A stretch of DNA of 64,000 nucleotides from Aurantiacibacter gangjinensis (GTDB lineage: Bacteria > Pseudomonadota > Alphaproteobacteria > Sphingomonadales > Sphingomonadaceae), in NCBI RefSeq assembly GCF_001886695.1, contig NZ_CP018097.1, forward strand, positions 1,879,001 through 1,943,000, written 5' to 3'. Below the pieces are notes generated by a model. It made no database searches, had not been told where the DNA came from, and was given only the letters and a program-made list of their open reading frames with translations. The stretch's first letter is position 1, and each line of letters starts with the position of its first letter. A program made the position numbers and the translations under genes. Of the stretch, positions 9,547-17,795 are shown in pieces.

Positions 9547-10566
9547 TCAATAGTCGCTGAACGGCCGGTTCCGCAGCTGGAGCAAATGCCCCGGCCAACT
9601 TGGCCCACGCCGCAGCGGCAGAAACATGGCGACTTCCCGCGCTATCAGATCCGCCCGGTCCTCCCGCGAGGGATAGACAAAGCTGGGTATGGAAAGTGCG
9701 CTGGAGGATGCGCCCACCTCGCTGCGCCAGAACTGCTCCGCGATAGCGGGATCGTATCCGGCGTTGGCCAGCAGGTGGACCGACAGTCTGTCCGCCTCGA
9801 TCTCTGCCGCGCGATTGATTTGCTGGTTGCGTCCAAACGAGCGGAAGATGCTGCCATTGTCGATGCCTGCCTCGGTTTTGCGCCGGCGATGCTCCAGCAC
9901 GATATGCGCTAGCTCATGCGCCACAGCGATCGCGACTTCGTCGTCGCTGAGCAGCGTCATGTAAACATATGTCAGCTGCATGATCCGACCGTCGGTGCGT
10001 GCCCGCGCGCCTTCCCCAAGGCGGACTTCGACTAAAGCCCGACAAGCGCTTGGCGCGTCCAGGGCTACTTCGAAACGCTCGCCGCCACGGGCAATGGTCA
10101 GAGAGAGAGGGCCGTTCATTGCTGCATCGGCCAGTATGTCGAAAGCCACTTCGCGTAAGTGCGTCGCGCCTTGAGGTTCCAGGCTATCGACCGCCGTGCC
10201 GTTGATTGCCAGGATCGCATCGTCACGCTGCAGTCCCGCGCCTGCCGCTGCCGATCCCGGCAGAACCTGCGCGATGGCATAGTCGCCCGAGGCAAAGCGC
10301 TCTTCCGAGACCAGATCGCCATACTGGTCGCGGCTGTGGAGGATGAGGCCGCTGACAGGCATCCGCGTCCGGCACAGGCGGGCATTCGCCAGCAGGATGT
10401 TGTCCGCAATCCCGGCGAGCCGAAGATCCTGCGCTTCCAATTCGTCGATCGTTTGTGCGGAAAGGCTGGTGGCGGGAAGCAGGAAGAGCGCGGCAAGCAT
10501 CAACGCCAAGCCGCGCAAGGTTCGGAAAGACTGATGCGGGCAAATCATCTCAATCGTGGCGGCCAT
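9547..10566 (-). CDS. Secreted PDZ-domain M48 family metalloprotease
   Basis: Product of 339 residues with a signal peptide (RGLALMLAALFLLPATSLSA), a PDZ-like domain at about residues 85-165 (YAIAQVLPGSAAAGAGLQRDDAILAINGTAV split around the ligand loop) and an M48 zinc-protease core: HELAH supplies two histidine ligands and the catalytic glutamate, and EIEADRLSVHLL supplies the third ligand. It probably acts in the periplasm on misfolded or outer-membrane proteins, as BepA/LoiP-type M48 enzymes do. An M48 protease with an N-terminal PDZ is less common than the TPR-containing form. The start is uncertain: 10566 has an AGAGG about 12 nt upstream, 10602 has none. Confidence 0.82.
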   Translation of the reverse strand: MAATIEMICPHQSFRTLRGLALMLAALFLLPATSLSAQTIDELEAQDLRLAGIADNILLANARLCRTRMPVSGLILHSRDQYGDLVSEERFASGDYAIAQVLPGSAAAGAGLQRDDAILAINGTAVDSLEPQGATHLREVAFDILADAAMNGPLSLTIARGGERFEVALDAPSACRALVEVRLGEGARARTDGRIMQLTYVYMTLLSDDEVAIAVAHELAHIVLEHRRRKTEAGIDNGSIFRSFGRNQQINRAAEIEADRLSVHLLANAGYDPAIAEQFWRSEVGASSSALSIPSFVYPSREDRADLIAREVAMFLPLRRGPSWPGHLLQLRNRPFSDY

Positions 10567-10849
10567 GAACCATCCGGACCTCTTGAAATTTCGGGATTTC
10601 ATCAGCGCGCGAGGCTAGGGCAGGCGACAGGCGATGTCGACAGGTTCGGCAGCACTTGCGCTCAGGCGCGCAAGCGGCCAAGGGGGCTTTGGAGCCATTC
10701 CGGCTCTGCATTTCGAGATGGGCAGCAATGCCCGCGCCAACCTGCCAGACCGGCAAGGTGGTGGTCCCTGACAGGACGATGCGGCCAGCAGGCAACCGGT
10801 CAACTGCCCTCGTGCAGTGCGTCGTCCAGAATGAGAGAGGTAGGACAAC
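10567..10849. other. Non-coding stretch between the M48 protease and tdh
   Basis: 283 bp forming the divergent upstream region of the M48 protease (minus) and tdh (plus). I see no convincing gene, riboswitch or terminator in it. The only clear element is the tdh ribosome-binding site (GAGAGGTAGG, 10834-10844). Confidence 0.5.
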
Positions 10850-11878
10850 GTGAAAGCTCTTGTGAAAGCCAAGGCAGAGCCCGGATTGTGGCTGCAGGAT
10901 GTGCCAAAGCCCGAAATGGGCATCAACGATGTGATGATCCGCGTGAAGCGCACGGCCATCTGCGGCACCGACATGCACATCTACAAATGGGACGAATGGG
11001 CGCAAAAGACCATTCCGGTACCCATGGTGGTCGGCCACGAATTCGTCGGCGAGATCGTGGATATCGGCGACAATGTGAAAGGGTACGAGAAGGGCCAGAT
11101 CGTGTCCGGCGAGGGCCATGTCGTGTGCGGGCGCTGCCGCAATTGCATGGCTGGGCGCCGTCACATGTGCGCCGATGCAGACGGTATCGGGGTTAACCGG
11201 CCCGGGGCCTTCGCCGAATATCTCTGCATTCCGGCCGCCAATGTCTGGTTGCACAATGACGGCATCGATCTCGATGTGGCTTCGCTCTTCGACCCGTTCG
11301 GCAATGCCGTGCATACCGCGCTGCAATTCAATGTGCTGGGCGAGGACGTACTCATCATCGGCGCCGGGCCCATCGGGCTGATGGCCGCTGCCGTATGCCG
11401 CCATGCCGGGGCGCGCCATGTCGTCATCACCGACCTCAATGACAACCGCCTGGAAATGGCGAAACAGCTGGGCGTAACCCGCGCCGTCAATGTCACCCGC
11501 GAGACTATTGAGGATGTGCAGAAGGAACTCGGCATGGCCGAGGGCTTCGACGTGGGCCTCGAAATGTCGGGCAATGAAAAAGGCTTCGCCTCGCTCGTTG
11601 ATAACATGGCCCATGGCGGAAAGATCGCCATTCTCGGCCTGCCGCCCGGCGGCATGGACATCGACTGGCACAAGGTCATCTTCAACATGCTGACGCTGAA
11701 AGGCGTCTATGGCCGCGAGATTTTCGAAACCTGGTACAAGATGAGCGTCTTCATCGAATCCGGCCTCGACCTCTCGCCGATCATCACGCACCGCCTGCCA
11801 TATACGGAATATGAAAAGGGCTTTCAGGCCATGCTCTCGGGCGAGGCGTGCAAGGTCGTTCTGAACTGGGAAGATTGA
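10850..11878 (+). CDS. tdh: L-threonine 3-dehydrogenase
   Basis: Oxidises L-threonine to 2-amino-3-ketobutyrate with NAD+. The 342-residue zinc alcohol-dehydrogenase-type protein has the catalytic-zinc motifs ([24 protein letters not shown]), the four-cysteine structural zinc lobe ([15 protein letters not shown]), [12 protein letters not shown] typical of Tdh, and a Rossmann nucleotide-binding motif ([13 protein letters not shown]). The GTG at 10850 follows GAGAGGTAGG. kbl starts 5 bp after its stop; together they convert threonine to glycine and acetyl-CoA. Confidence 0.97.
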   Translation: MKALVKAKAEPGLWLQDVPKPEMGINDVMIRVKRTAICGTDMHIYKWDEWAQKTIPVPMVVGHEFVGEIVDIGDNVKGYEKGQIVSGEGHVVCGRCRNCMAGRRHMCADADGIGVNRPGAFAEYLCIPAANVWLHNDGIDLDVASLFDPFGNAVHTALQFNVLGEDVLIIGAGPIGLMAAAVCRHAGARHVVITDLNDNRLEMAKQLGVTRAVNVTRETIEDVQKELGMAEGFDVGLEMSGNEKGFASLVDNMAHGGKIAILGLPPGGMDIDWHKVIFNMLTLKGVYGREIFETWYKMSVFIESGLDLSPIITHRLPYTEYEKGFQAMLSGEACKVVLNWED

Positions 11879-11883
11879 ACAGA

Positions 11884-13071
11884 ATGTACGGCAAGTTCCA
11901 GCAGCACCTGCAAGGCGAGCTCGACCAGATCCGGGCGGACAGTCTCTACAAGGACGAGCGCCTGATCGATTCCCCACAAGGCGCGGTGGTCGATCTGAAG
12001 GACCGCGAAGTCATCAATCTGTGCGCCAACAATTATCTCGGTCTCGCCCAGAATCCCGACGTGAACGCCGCCGCGCGCAAGGGCGTGGACGAATGGGGCT
12101 ATGGCATGGCGTCGGTCCGCTTCATCTGCGGCACGCAGACCCAGCACAAGGAACTGGAGCAGCGCCTCTCGAACTTTCTCGGGATGGAGGACACCATCCT
12201 CTACCCGTCCTGCTTCGATGCCAATGGCGGCCTGTTCGAGACGCTGCTGACGGCTGAAGACGCGGTTATTTCCGACGAGCTCAACCATGCAAGCATCATC
12301 GACGGCATCCGGCTGAGCAAGGCGATGCGCTATCGTTACAAGAACGACGACATGGCCGACCTCGAGGCCAAGCTGAAAGAGGCGGAAGAGGCGGGCGCGC
12401 GCTTCAAGCTCATCACGACCGATGGTGTGTTCTCGATGGATGGCTTCATCGCCCAGCTCGACAAGATCTGCGACCTGGCAGACAAATACGATGCGCTGGT
12501 GCATTTCGACGATTGCCACGCCACCGGCTTCGTGGGTGAGCGCGGTCGCGGCACGCATGAATATCGCGGCTGTATGGACCGGGTGGACATCACCACGGGC
12601 ACGCTGGGCAAGGCGCTGGGCGGCGCAAGCGGCGGTTATACCAGCGCGAAGAAAGAAGTTGTCGAACTGCTGCGCCAGCGCTCGCGGCCGTATCTGTTCT
12701 CCAACACGGTGGCACCGCCGGTCGTCAGCGGAGCTATCGCCGCATTGGATGCCGTGGAGAACAATCCGCAGCACATCGCCGATCTGCGCGAGAAAACCGC
12801 CTATTTCCGCCGGAAGATGACCGACCTCGGCTTCGACCTGCTGCCGGGCGAGCACGCCATCGTGCCGGTGATGCTGTACGAGGCGAAGCTCGCCAAGGAA
12901 TTCGCCGACGAGATGCTGAAGGAAGGCGTCTATGTCGTCGCCTTCAGCTATCCGGTGGTCCCGAAGGGCAAGGCCCGAATCCGCACGCAGATGTCCTCCG
13001 GCCTCAGCTATGAAGAGATCGACCGCGCCATCGAAGCGTTCGGCAAGGTCAAGGCCCGCCTGATCGACTGA
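11884..13071 (+). CDS. kbl: Glycine C-acetyltransferase (2-amino-3-ketobutyrate CoA ligase)
   Basis: PLP enzyme that cleaves 2-amino-3-ketobutyrate with CoA to glycine and acetyl-CoA. The 395-residue protein matches the alpha-oxoamine synthase family: [56 protein letters not shown], and the PLP lysine in [16 protein letters not shown]. The ATG at 11884 (MYGKFQQHL) gives the standard N-terminus and lies 5 bp after tdh, forming a two-gene operon. An 18-bp perfect palindrome follows the stop. Confidence 0.97.
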   Translation: MYGKFQQHLQGELDQIRADSLYKDERLIDSPQGAVVDLKDREVINLCANNYLGLAQNPDVNAAARKGVDEWGYGMASVRFICGTQTQHKELEQRLSNFLGMEDTILYPSCFDANGGLFETLLTAEDAVISDELNHASIIDGIRLSKAMRYRYKNDDMADLEAKLKEAEEAGARFKLITTDGVFSMDGFIAQLDKICDLADKYDALVHFDDCHATGFVGERGRGTHEYRGCMDRVDITTGTLGKALGGASGGYTSAKKEVVELLRQRSRPYLFSNTVAPPVVSGAIAALDAVENNPQHIADLREKTAYFRRKMTDLGFDLLPGEHAIVPVMLYEAKLAKEFADEMLKEGVYVVAFSYPVVPKGKARIRTQMSSGLSYEEIDRAIEAFGKVKARLID

Positions 13072-13102
13072 CGCCCTTCACCGCCATGCCATGATGATGG
13101 TG

Positions 13103-13120
13103 CCCATGCCATGGCATGGG
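13103..13120. other. 18-bp perfect palindrome after kbl
   Basis: CCCATGCCATGGCATGGG is a perfect inverted repeat 32 bp after the kbl stop and 73 bp before the autotransporter start. It has no following T-run, so it is not a standard terminator; it may be a protein-binding site. Confidence 0.4.
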
Positions 13121-13145
13121 GCGCGGCCAATGCTGTCGGTAATCC

Positions 13146-13166
13146 CTCCCTCGAATAGTGAGGGAG
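13146..13166 (+). promoter_or_regulatory. Hairpin sequestering the autotransporter ribosome-binding site
   Basis: CTCCCTC (13146-13152) pairs perfectly with GAGGGAG (13160-13166) across a 7-nt loop. The right arm contains AGGGAG, the apparent Shine-Dalgarno sequence 9 nt before the ATG at 13176. In the mRNA the site would be masked, as in simple RNA thermometers or repressor-controlled leaders. Confidence 0.45.
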
Positions 13167-13175
13167 TTTCGACAC

Positions 13176-16100
13176 ATGTTTACCGATCGAGTTTCGAAAA
13201 GCGCGCTGCTGCGTGCGAGTGCATCGGCCGCGATTATCGCATCTGCCAGTTCCATCGCCGCGCCCGCCTTTGCCGCGACGGGTACGATCAACAGCGTGTC
13301 CTACGAGGCGCGGCCTGTGGTTTGTCGCCTGACCATCAATCACAGCATTACAGGCACGCTCGCCGACAATACCGGCAATGATCAGGTCGCTGTGGAAATA
13401 GAAAGCAATACGTTCGGAACTGAAAACAGAGACGAAGTAGGGGTCCCTGTTGGCACGACACTTACGCGACCGACTTTCGTTCTGGACATCAATAACGGAC
13501 AACGGGCGCAACGAAGTGTTACTCTTCGCGATCTGATACCCGGACAAATTGCGCCATATATCGACACCTTCGTTATCCCGCGCGCCGATTTGATCGCAGA
13601 GGGCGGTAAATGCGCCGAGATGGCTCCGAACAATGCGCCCGTGGTCGATATCGGTCCCGACCGGTCCTTTAATTCGACCACGCAAACAGTCTTGCTCAAC
13701 TCCACCGTTTCTGATGCCGATGGCGATGCAGTTAGCTATCAATGGGTGCAGACATCCGGTCCGACAGCGAACATCATATCGCCCAACGCAGCATCCACAT
13801 CTGTGGTATTGCCGACCCTCAACCCGACCGTGAGCACCGACTTCACCTTCCAGCTGCAAGTGACCGATGCAGCATTGGAGACGGTTTCGGATGCTCAAAC
13901 CATCACCATTCTGTCCAACAACAGGACACCGGTCGTCGACGCCGGCACGGACACGCGAGTGCAGGGTGGATCGACCGTCCAGCTGACCGGTAGCGCCAAC
14001 GATCCGGACAATGACGCACTGACCTATCAGTGGGTGCAGACCAGCGGACCGTCCGTCACCCTGAGCGACTCCACGATCCTCAACCCAACCTTTACCGCAC
14101 CTCCGCGCGCTCGCGACGACCAGTCGATCGTCTTCGAATTGACTGTCGACGATGGTACCGTGACCGCGTCCGATACAGTCGAGATCGAAGTGGCGGGCAA
14201 TGAAGCCCCCGTCGCATCCGCCACGATCACGCCGTCGTCCGGCACGGGTAATCAGGTTTTCACTCTCGATGGATCGGGGACCACCGATCCCGAAGGCGAC
14301 CAGATCTTCTATCAGTGGGTGCAAACGACCGGTGTTGCGGTGACGATCGATAACCCCAATTCGGCAGTTACGACCTTTACGGCGCCACCGGCAGGTGTCG
14401 CGAGCGGCGACACGCTCGCCTTCGAATTGCGGGCTACCGATATATTCGACGAAACGGGCACCGCCTCTACGCAGGTGACGCTTGCGGTCAATCAGGGGCC
14501 GACAGCGGATGCCGGTGCCGACCAGACAGTGAGCCAGGGCGATAGCGTGCAACTGGACGGTACCGGCTCGACCGATCCCGAGGGCGATCCTTTGACCTAT
14601 GATTGGGAACAGGTTTCGGGTCCACCCATAACAATTCAGGATCCGACCAGTGCAACTCCGACTTTCCTTGCGCCTACCGGCAGATCGGTCGACCAAACCA
14701 TCGTGCTACGCCTTACGGTCGATGATGGAGACGAATCGTCCACTTCAACCGTTACCATCACGGTCCTTGCCAACCAGCCTCCGGTCGCAAATGCCGGGGC
14801 CGATCAGGGACCGGTCGACGGCGGAGCGACGGTAACGCTCGATGGTACCGGTTCGACCGACCCCGATGGCGACACGCTGACCTATAGCTGGGTACAGACC
14901 AGCGGACCGAACGTCACCCTGTCGGACGCGACCGCGGCCCAGCCGACCTTCATAGCGCCCAACGCAAGCGGCGTGATCACTTTCGAGCTGACCGTCAGCG
15001 ATGGCGATGTCACCGCGACGGATACGGTGGACATCACCGTGCAAGCCGTTGGCACGATCACCATCGTCCAGCGCGTGACCGGCAGCGATACGGCAGTCAC
15101 CTTCACCTCCAGCCTCGCGGCGCTTGCGACCACGCTGAACACCTCGGATGGCTCGGCGCAGGTGACGGCGACCAGCGTTCCTGTCGGCACATACACCGTC
15201 ACGGCGGCCGACCTGTCGGCGCAGGGCATCGCGGTGACCGATATCAGCTGCTCCGACAGTGATTCGACCGGCAATGTCGCCAGCCGCACGGCGACTATCG
15301 ACCTTGCGGCGGGCGAGGACGTGACCTGCACGTTCACCGCGGCCAATTCGCGTGAAGCGGCGCAGGCTGCGATCTACAACTACCTGACCGGCCGCAATGC
15401 GCTGATCCTCGCCAACCAGCCGGATCTCCAGCGTCGACTCGACCGCTTTACCGGTGGTGGATCGGGCGCAGGCTCGGTGAATGTGGCTGGCCTCACGCTG
15501 CCGGGCTCGCAGCACCTGCCGCTGATGGCGAGCATCTCCAGCACGCATATGCAGGCCAGCGCCAGCCTGGCGCGCGCCACGGGTTCTGCCGATCGGGCAT
15601 TCGACATCTGGGCCGAGGCATCCTTCAGCAGCGCCAATATCGGCGCACAGGACGCCGATTTCCGCATCGTCCATGTCGGCGCAGATCTGAAGATCGGCGA
15701 CAGCCTGCTGGTCGGTGCGCTCGCGCAGTTCGACGACTACAGCGATGCCGACGAGCTGACCGTCGGAGAAGGCGAGGGCGATGGCTGGATGGTCGGGCCC
15801 TACCTTGTCGCCCGCCTCACGCCCCAACTCTACGCCGAACTGCGCGCAGCATGGGGTCAGTCGGACAACACCATCGTTGCAGTTCCGGGCTTCGCCGATG
15901 AATTCGAGACCAGCCGCAGCCTGTATTCCGGCTCGCTCTACGGCGAACTGGAACTGGGCGCTGCGACCGTTCTGCGTCCGGCCCTGACGGTGCGCTATTT
16001 CAGCGAGGATCAGCAGGCGTATACCGACAGCCTCGGCATCCAGGTGCCGGGCCAGACGGTCGACCAGGGCGATATCAGCCTGCGGCCGCGCATCATGCAC

Positions 16101-16373
16101 TCGGTCGATCTGGAAGGTGGCTGGAGCCTGCGCCCCTATGGCGAAGTGGATGCGATCTACACCTTCGGCACCGATCCGGATGCTGCTCTCGCCAGCCTGC
16201 TGCCCCCGGGCTTCACCGACACGTTCGGCGATTTCCGCGGACGGATTGAGGGCGGTCTGGACCTGTTCTCGCAAAGCGGCTTCCGCGCCAGCGCTTCGGC
16301 ATATCACGACGGCATCGGGGCGGACGACTTCGGGAACACGGGTGTACAGATCGGGGTGTCCTTCGGCTTCTGA
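13176..16373 (+). CDS. Autotransporter with five PKD/REJ-like repeats and a C-terminal beta-barrel
   Basis: Large surface protein of 1065 residues, not assigned to a named protein. It has a signal peptide ending near AAPAFA|A and an N-terminal domain with two cysteines. Five Ig-like PKD/REJ-type repeats of about 90 residues follow, each with an SxDxxGDxxxYxWxQTSGP-like core; the linkers start NAPVVD, RTPVVD, NEAPVA, NQGPTA and NQPPVA. Next come a prealbumin-like domain (VPVGTYTVTAADL) and a C-terminal autotransporter barrel of about 260 residues ending in FGF, with a final Phe typical for BAM recognition. Type V secretion and an adhesion-like role are inferred. The ATG at 13176 follows AGGGAG. 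Confidence 0.85.
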   Translation: MFTDRVSKSALLRASASAAIIASASSIAAPAFAATGTINSVSYEARPVVCRLTINHSITGTLADNTGNDQVAVEIESNTFGTENRDEVGVPVGTTLTRPTFVLDINNGQRAQRSVTLRDLIPGQIAPYIDTFVIPRADLIAEGGKCAEMAPNNAPVVDIGPDRSFNSTTQTVLLNSTVSDADGDAVSYQWVQTSGPTANIISPNAASTSVVLPTLNPTVSTDFTFQLQVTDAALETVSDAQTITILSNNRTPVVDAGTDTRVQGGSTVQLTGSANDPDNDALTYQWVQTSGPSVTLSDSTILNPTFTAPPRARDDQSIVFELTVDDGTVTASDTVEIEVAGNEAPVASATITPSSGTGNQVFTLDGSGTTDPEGDQIFYQWVQTTGVAVTIDNPNSAVTTFTAPPAGVASGDTLAFELRATDIFDETGTASTQVTLAVNQGPTADAGADQTVSQGDSVQLDGTGSTDPEGDPLTYDWEQVSGPPITIQDPTSATPTFLAPTGRSVDQTIVLRLTVDDGDESSTSTVTITVLANQPPVANAGADQGPVDGGATVTLDGTGSTDPDGDTLTYSWVQTSGPNVTLSDATAAQPTFIAPNASGVITFELTVSDGDVTATDTVDITVQAVGTITIVQRVTGSDTAVTFTSSLAALATTLNTSDGSAQVTATSVPVGTYTVTAADLSAQGIAVTDISCSDSDSTGNVASRTATIDLAAGEDVTCTFTAANSREAAQAAIYNYLTGRNALILANQPDLQRRLDRFTGGGSGAGSVNVAGLTLPGSQHLPLMASISSTHMQASASLARATGSADRAFDIWAEASFSSANIGAQDADFRIVHVGADLKIGDSLLVGALAQFDDYSDADELTVGEGEGDGWMVGPYLVARLTPQLYAELRAAWGQSDNTIVAVPGFADEFETSRSLYSGSLYGELELGAATVLRPALTVRYFSEDQQAYTDSLGIQVPGQTVDQGDISLRPRIMHSVDLEGGWSLRPYGEVDAIYTFGTDPDAALASLLPPGFTDTFGDFRGRIEGGLDLFSQSGFRASASAYHDGIGADDFGNTGVQIGVSFGF

Positions 16374-16399
16374 ATCTGACGAAACCGAAGCAAACGGAA

Positions 16400-16429
16400 G
16401 GGCGGTCACCAACAGGTGGCCGCCCTTTT
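16400..16429 (+). terminator. Intrinsic terminator of the autotransporter gene
   Basis: 11-bp stem GGGCGGTCACC / GGTGGCCGCCC (one G-T pair), AACA loop, then TTTT. It lies 26 bp after the stop codon. Confidence 0.9.
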
Positions 16430-16488
16430 CGCATGCAAGAGCACCGGCGCCGCTCCGGGGCCATGGCAAGCATGCTTTTAAAGGGAGG

Positions 16489-16564
<76 letters not shown>

Positions 16565-16673
16565 GTTCCGGCGTATTCGCTGGAGGCCGCGAGGCTTGGT
16601 GCGATTCGCGGCGGAGGCGTCCATTTAGCGATTGTCGCAGCGGAGACAAGGGGTTTGTCGCGCCGATGAAGGC

Positions 16674-17795
16674 TCAGCCGAAAGAGGAGCGGGCGCTTTG
16701 CATGTTCCAGCGCTCCACCATCATCAGCGCGCCGACGCAGATCATGTTCGTCAGCATGGACGATCCGCCATGGCTCATGAAAGGCAGGGGGATGCCAACC
16801 ACGGGGGCGAGGCCCATCACCATCAGCAGGTTGATGGCGACATAGAAGAAGATGGTGGCCGTCATCCCGCTGGCAAGCAATCGCGCGAAACGGGTATGCG
16901 CGTCACGCGCCACGATCATGCCCCAGCGCAGGATGATGCCGAAAACCAGCAGCACGAAAAGACCGCCCATCAGCCCCCATTCCTCGGCCATGGTCGCGAA
17001 CACGAAGTCGGTCTGCGGTTCGGGCAGATAGTCGAGCTGGCTCTGCGAGCCTTCGCCGAAACCCTTGCCGGTCATCCCGCCCGAGCCGATGGCGATCTTC
17101 GACTGGATGATCTGGTAGCCTTCACCCTGCGGATCGCTCTCGGGATTGACGAAGGTGATCACGCGCTGCTGCTGGTAGGGCTGGAGGCCGAAGAAATAGG
17201 CTGCAATGCCCAGCGGCACGGCGGCAATCGCGCCGCCGATGAACCATTTCTGCGGAATGCCGGCGAGGAACATCACCACGATACCGCCGAACGCGATGGC
17301 GAGCGATGTCCCGAGATCGGGCTGGAGAAGGACGAAGGCCATCGGCAGACCCATCAGGCCCAGCGGCAGGAGAAGCGCGCGCCAGCTCGCGATCATTCCG
17401 ACAGGCAGCCCGTGGAAAAACATCGCGAGTATCAGCACGATGCCAGGCTTCATCAGCTCCGATGGCTGGAGGCGCATAAAACCAAGGTCGAGCCAACGCT
17501 GGCTGCCGCCGCCAAGTTGTCCGACGACTTCCACAGCGGCTAGCAGGATGAGGATGGCGATATAAACCGGGATAGCGGCAAACCTCGCCCATTCCTCCGG
17601 AAAGCGCGACATGACCATGGCCATGATGAAAAATACGCCGAAGCGGATGAGGTGGTTGTCGGCATAAGGCGACATCGATCCGCCTGCTGCGGAGTGCAGC
17701 ACAGCCGCACCAAGAGCGACGAGCAAACACAGAGGAATGACCACGCGCCACGGAAATTCCGCGATGGGCGCGGGCAAGCTAATTTCGCCTCTCAC
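16674..17795 (-). CDS. rodA: Rod-shape peptidoglycan glycosyltransferase RodA (SEDS)
   Basis: Integral membrane SEDS glycosyltransferase that polymerises lipid II during lateral wall growth with PBP2. The 373-residue product has many membrane helices and family motifs: GSQRWLDLGFMRLQPSELMK, LLQPDLGTSLAI, IIQSKIAIGSGGMTGKGFGEGSQSQLDYLPEPQTDFVFA and GIPLPFMSHGGSSML. It starts with GTG overlapping the mrdA stop by 4 bp (GTGA) and is the last gene of the mreB-mreC-mreD-mrdA-rodA operon. Confidence 0.97.
   Translation of the reverse strand: MRGEISLPAPIAEFPWRVVIPLCLLVALGAAVLHSAAGGSMSPYADNHLIRFGVFFIMAMVMSRFPEEWARFAAIPVYIAILILLAAVEVVGQLGGGSQRWLDLGFMRLQPSELMKPGIVLILAMFFHGLPVGMIASWRALLLPLGLMGLPMAFVLLQPDLGTSLAIAFGGIVVMFLAGIPQKWFIGGAIAAVPLGIAAYFFGLQPYQQQRVITFVNPESDPQGEGYQIIQSKIAIGSGGMTGKGFGEGSQSQLDYLPEPQTDFVFATMAEEWGLMGGLFVLLVFGIILRWGMIVARDAHTRFARLLASGMTATIFFYVAINLLMVMGLAPVVGIPLPFMSHGGSSMLTNMICVGALMMVERWNMQSARSSFG

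Noticed and set aside
10550-11977. Long open frame antisense to tdh, about 475 codons on the minus strand
   Set aside because: tdh and the M48 protease account for the sequence. The antisense protein is rich in His, Arg and Asp without motifs, typical of the shadow frame of GC-rich coding DNA.
14745-16469. 574-codon minus-strand frame across the autotransporter gene
   Set aside because: The plus-strand product has a signal peptide, repeats and barrel. The minus-strand frame is a codon-bias shadow and runs through the terminator at 16400-16429.
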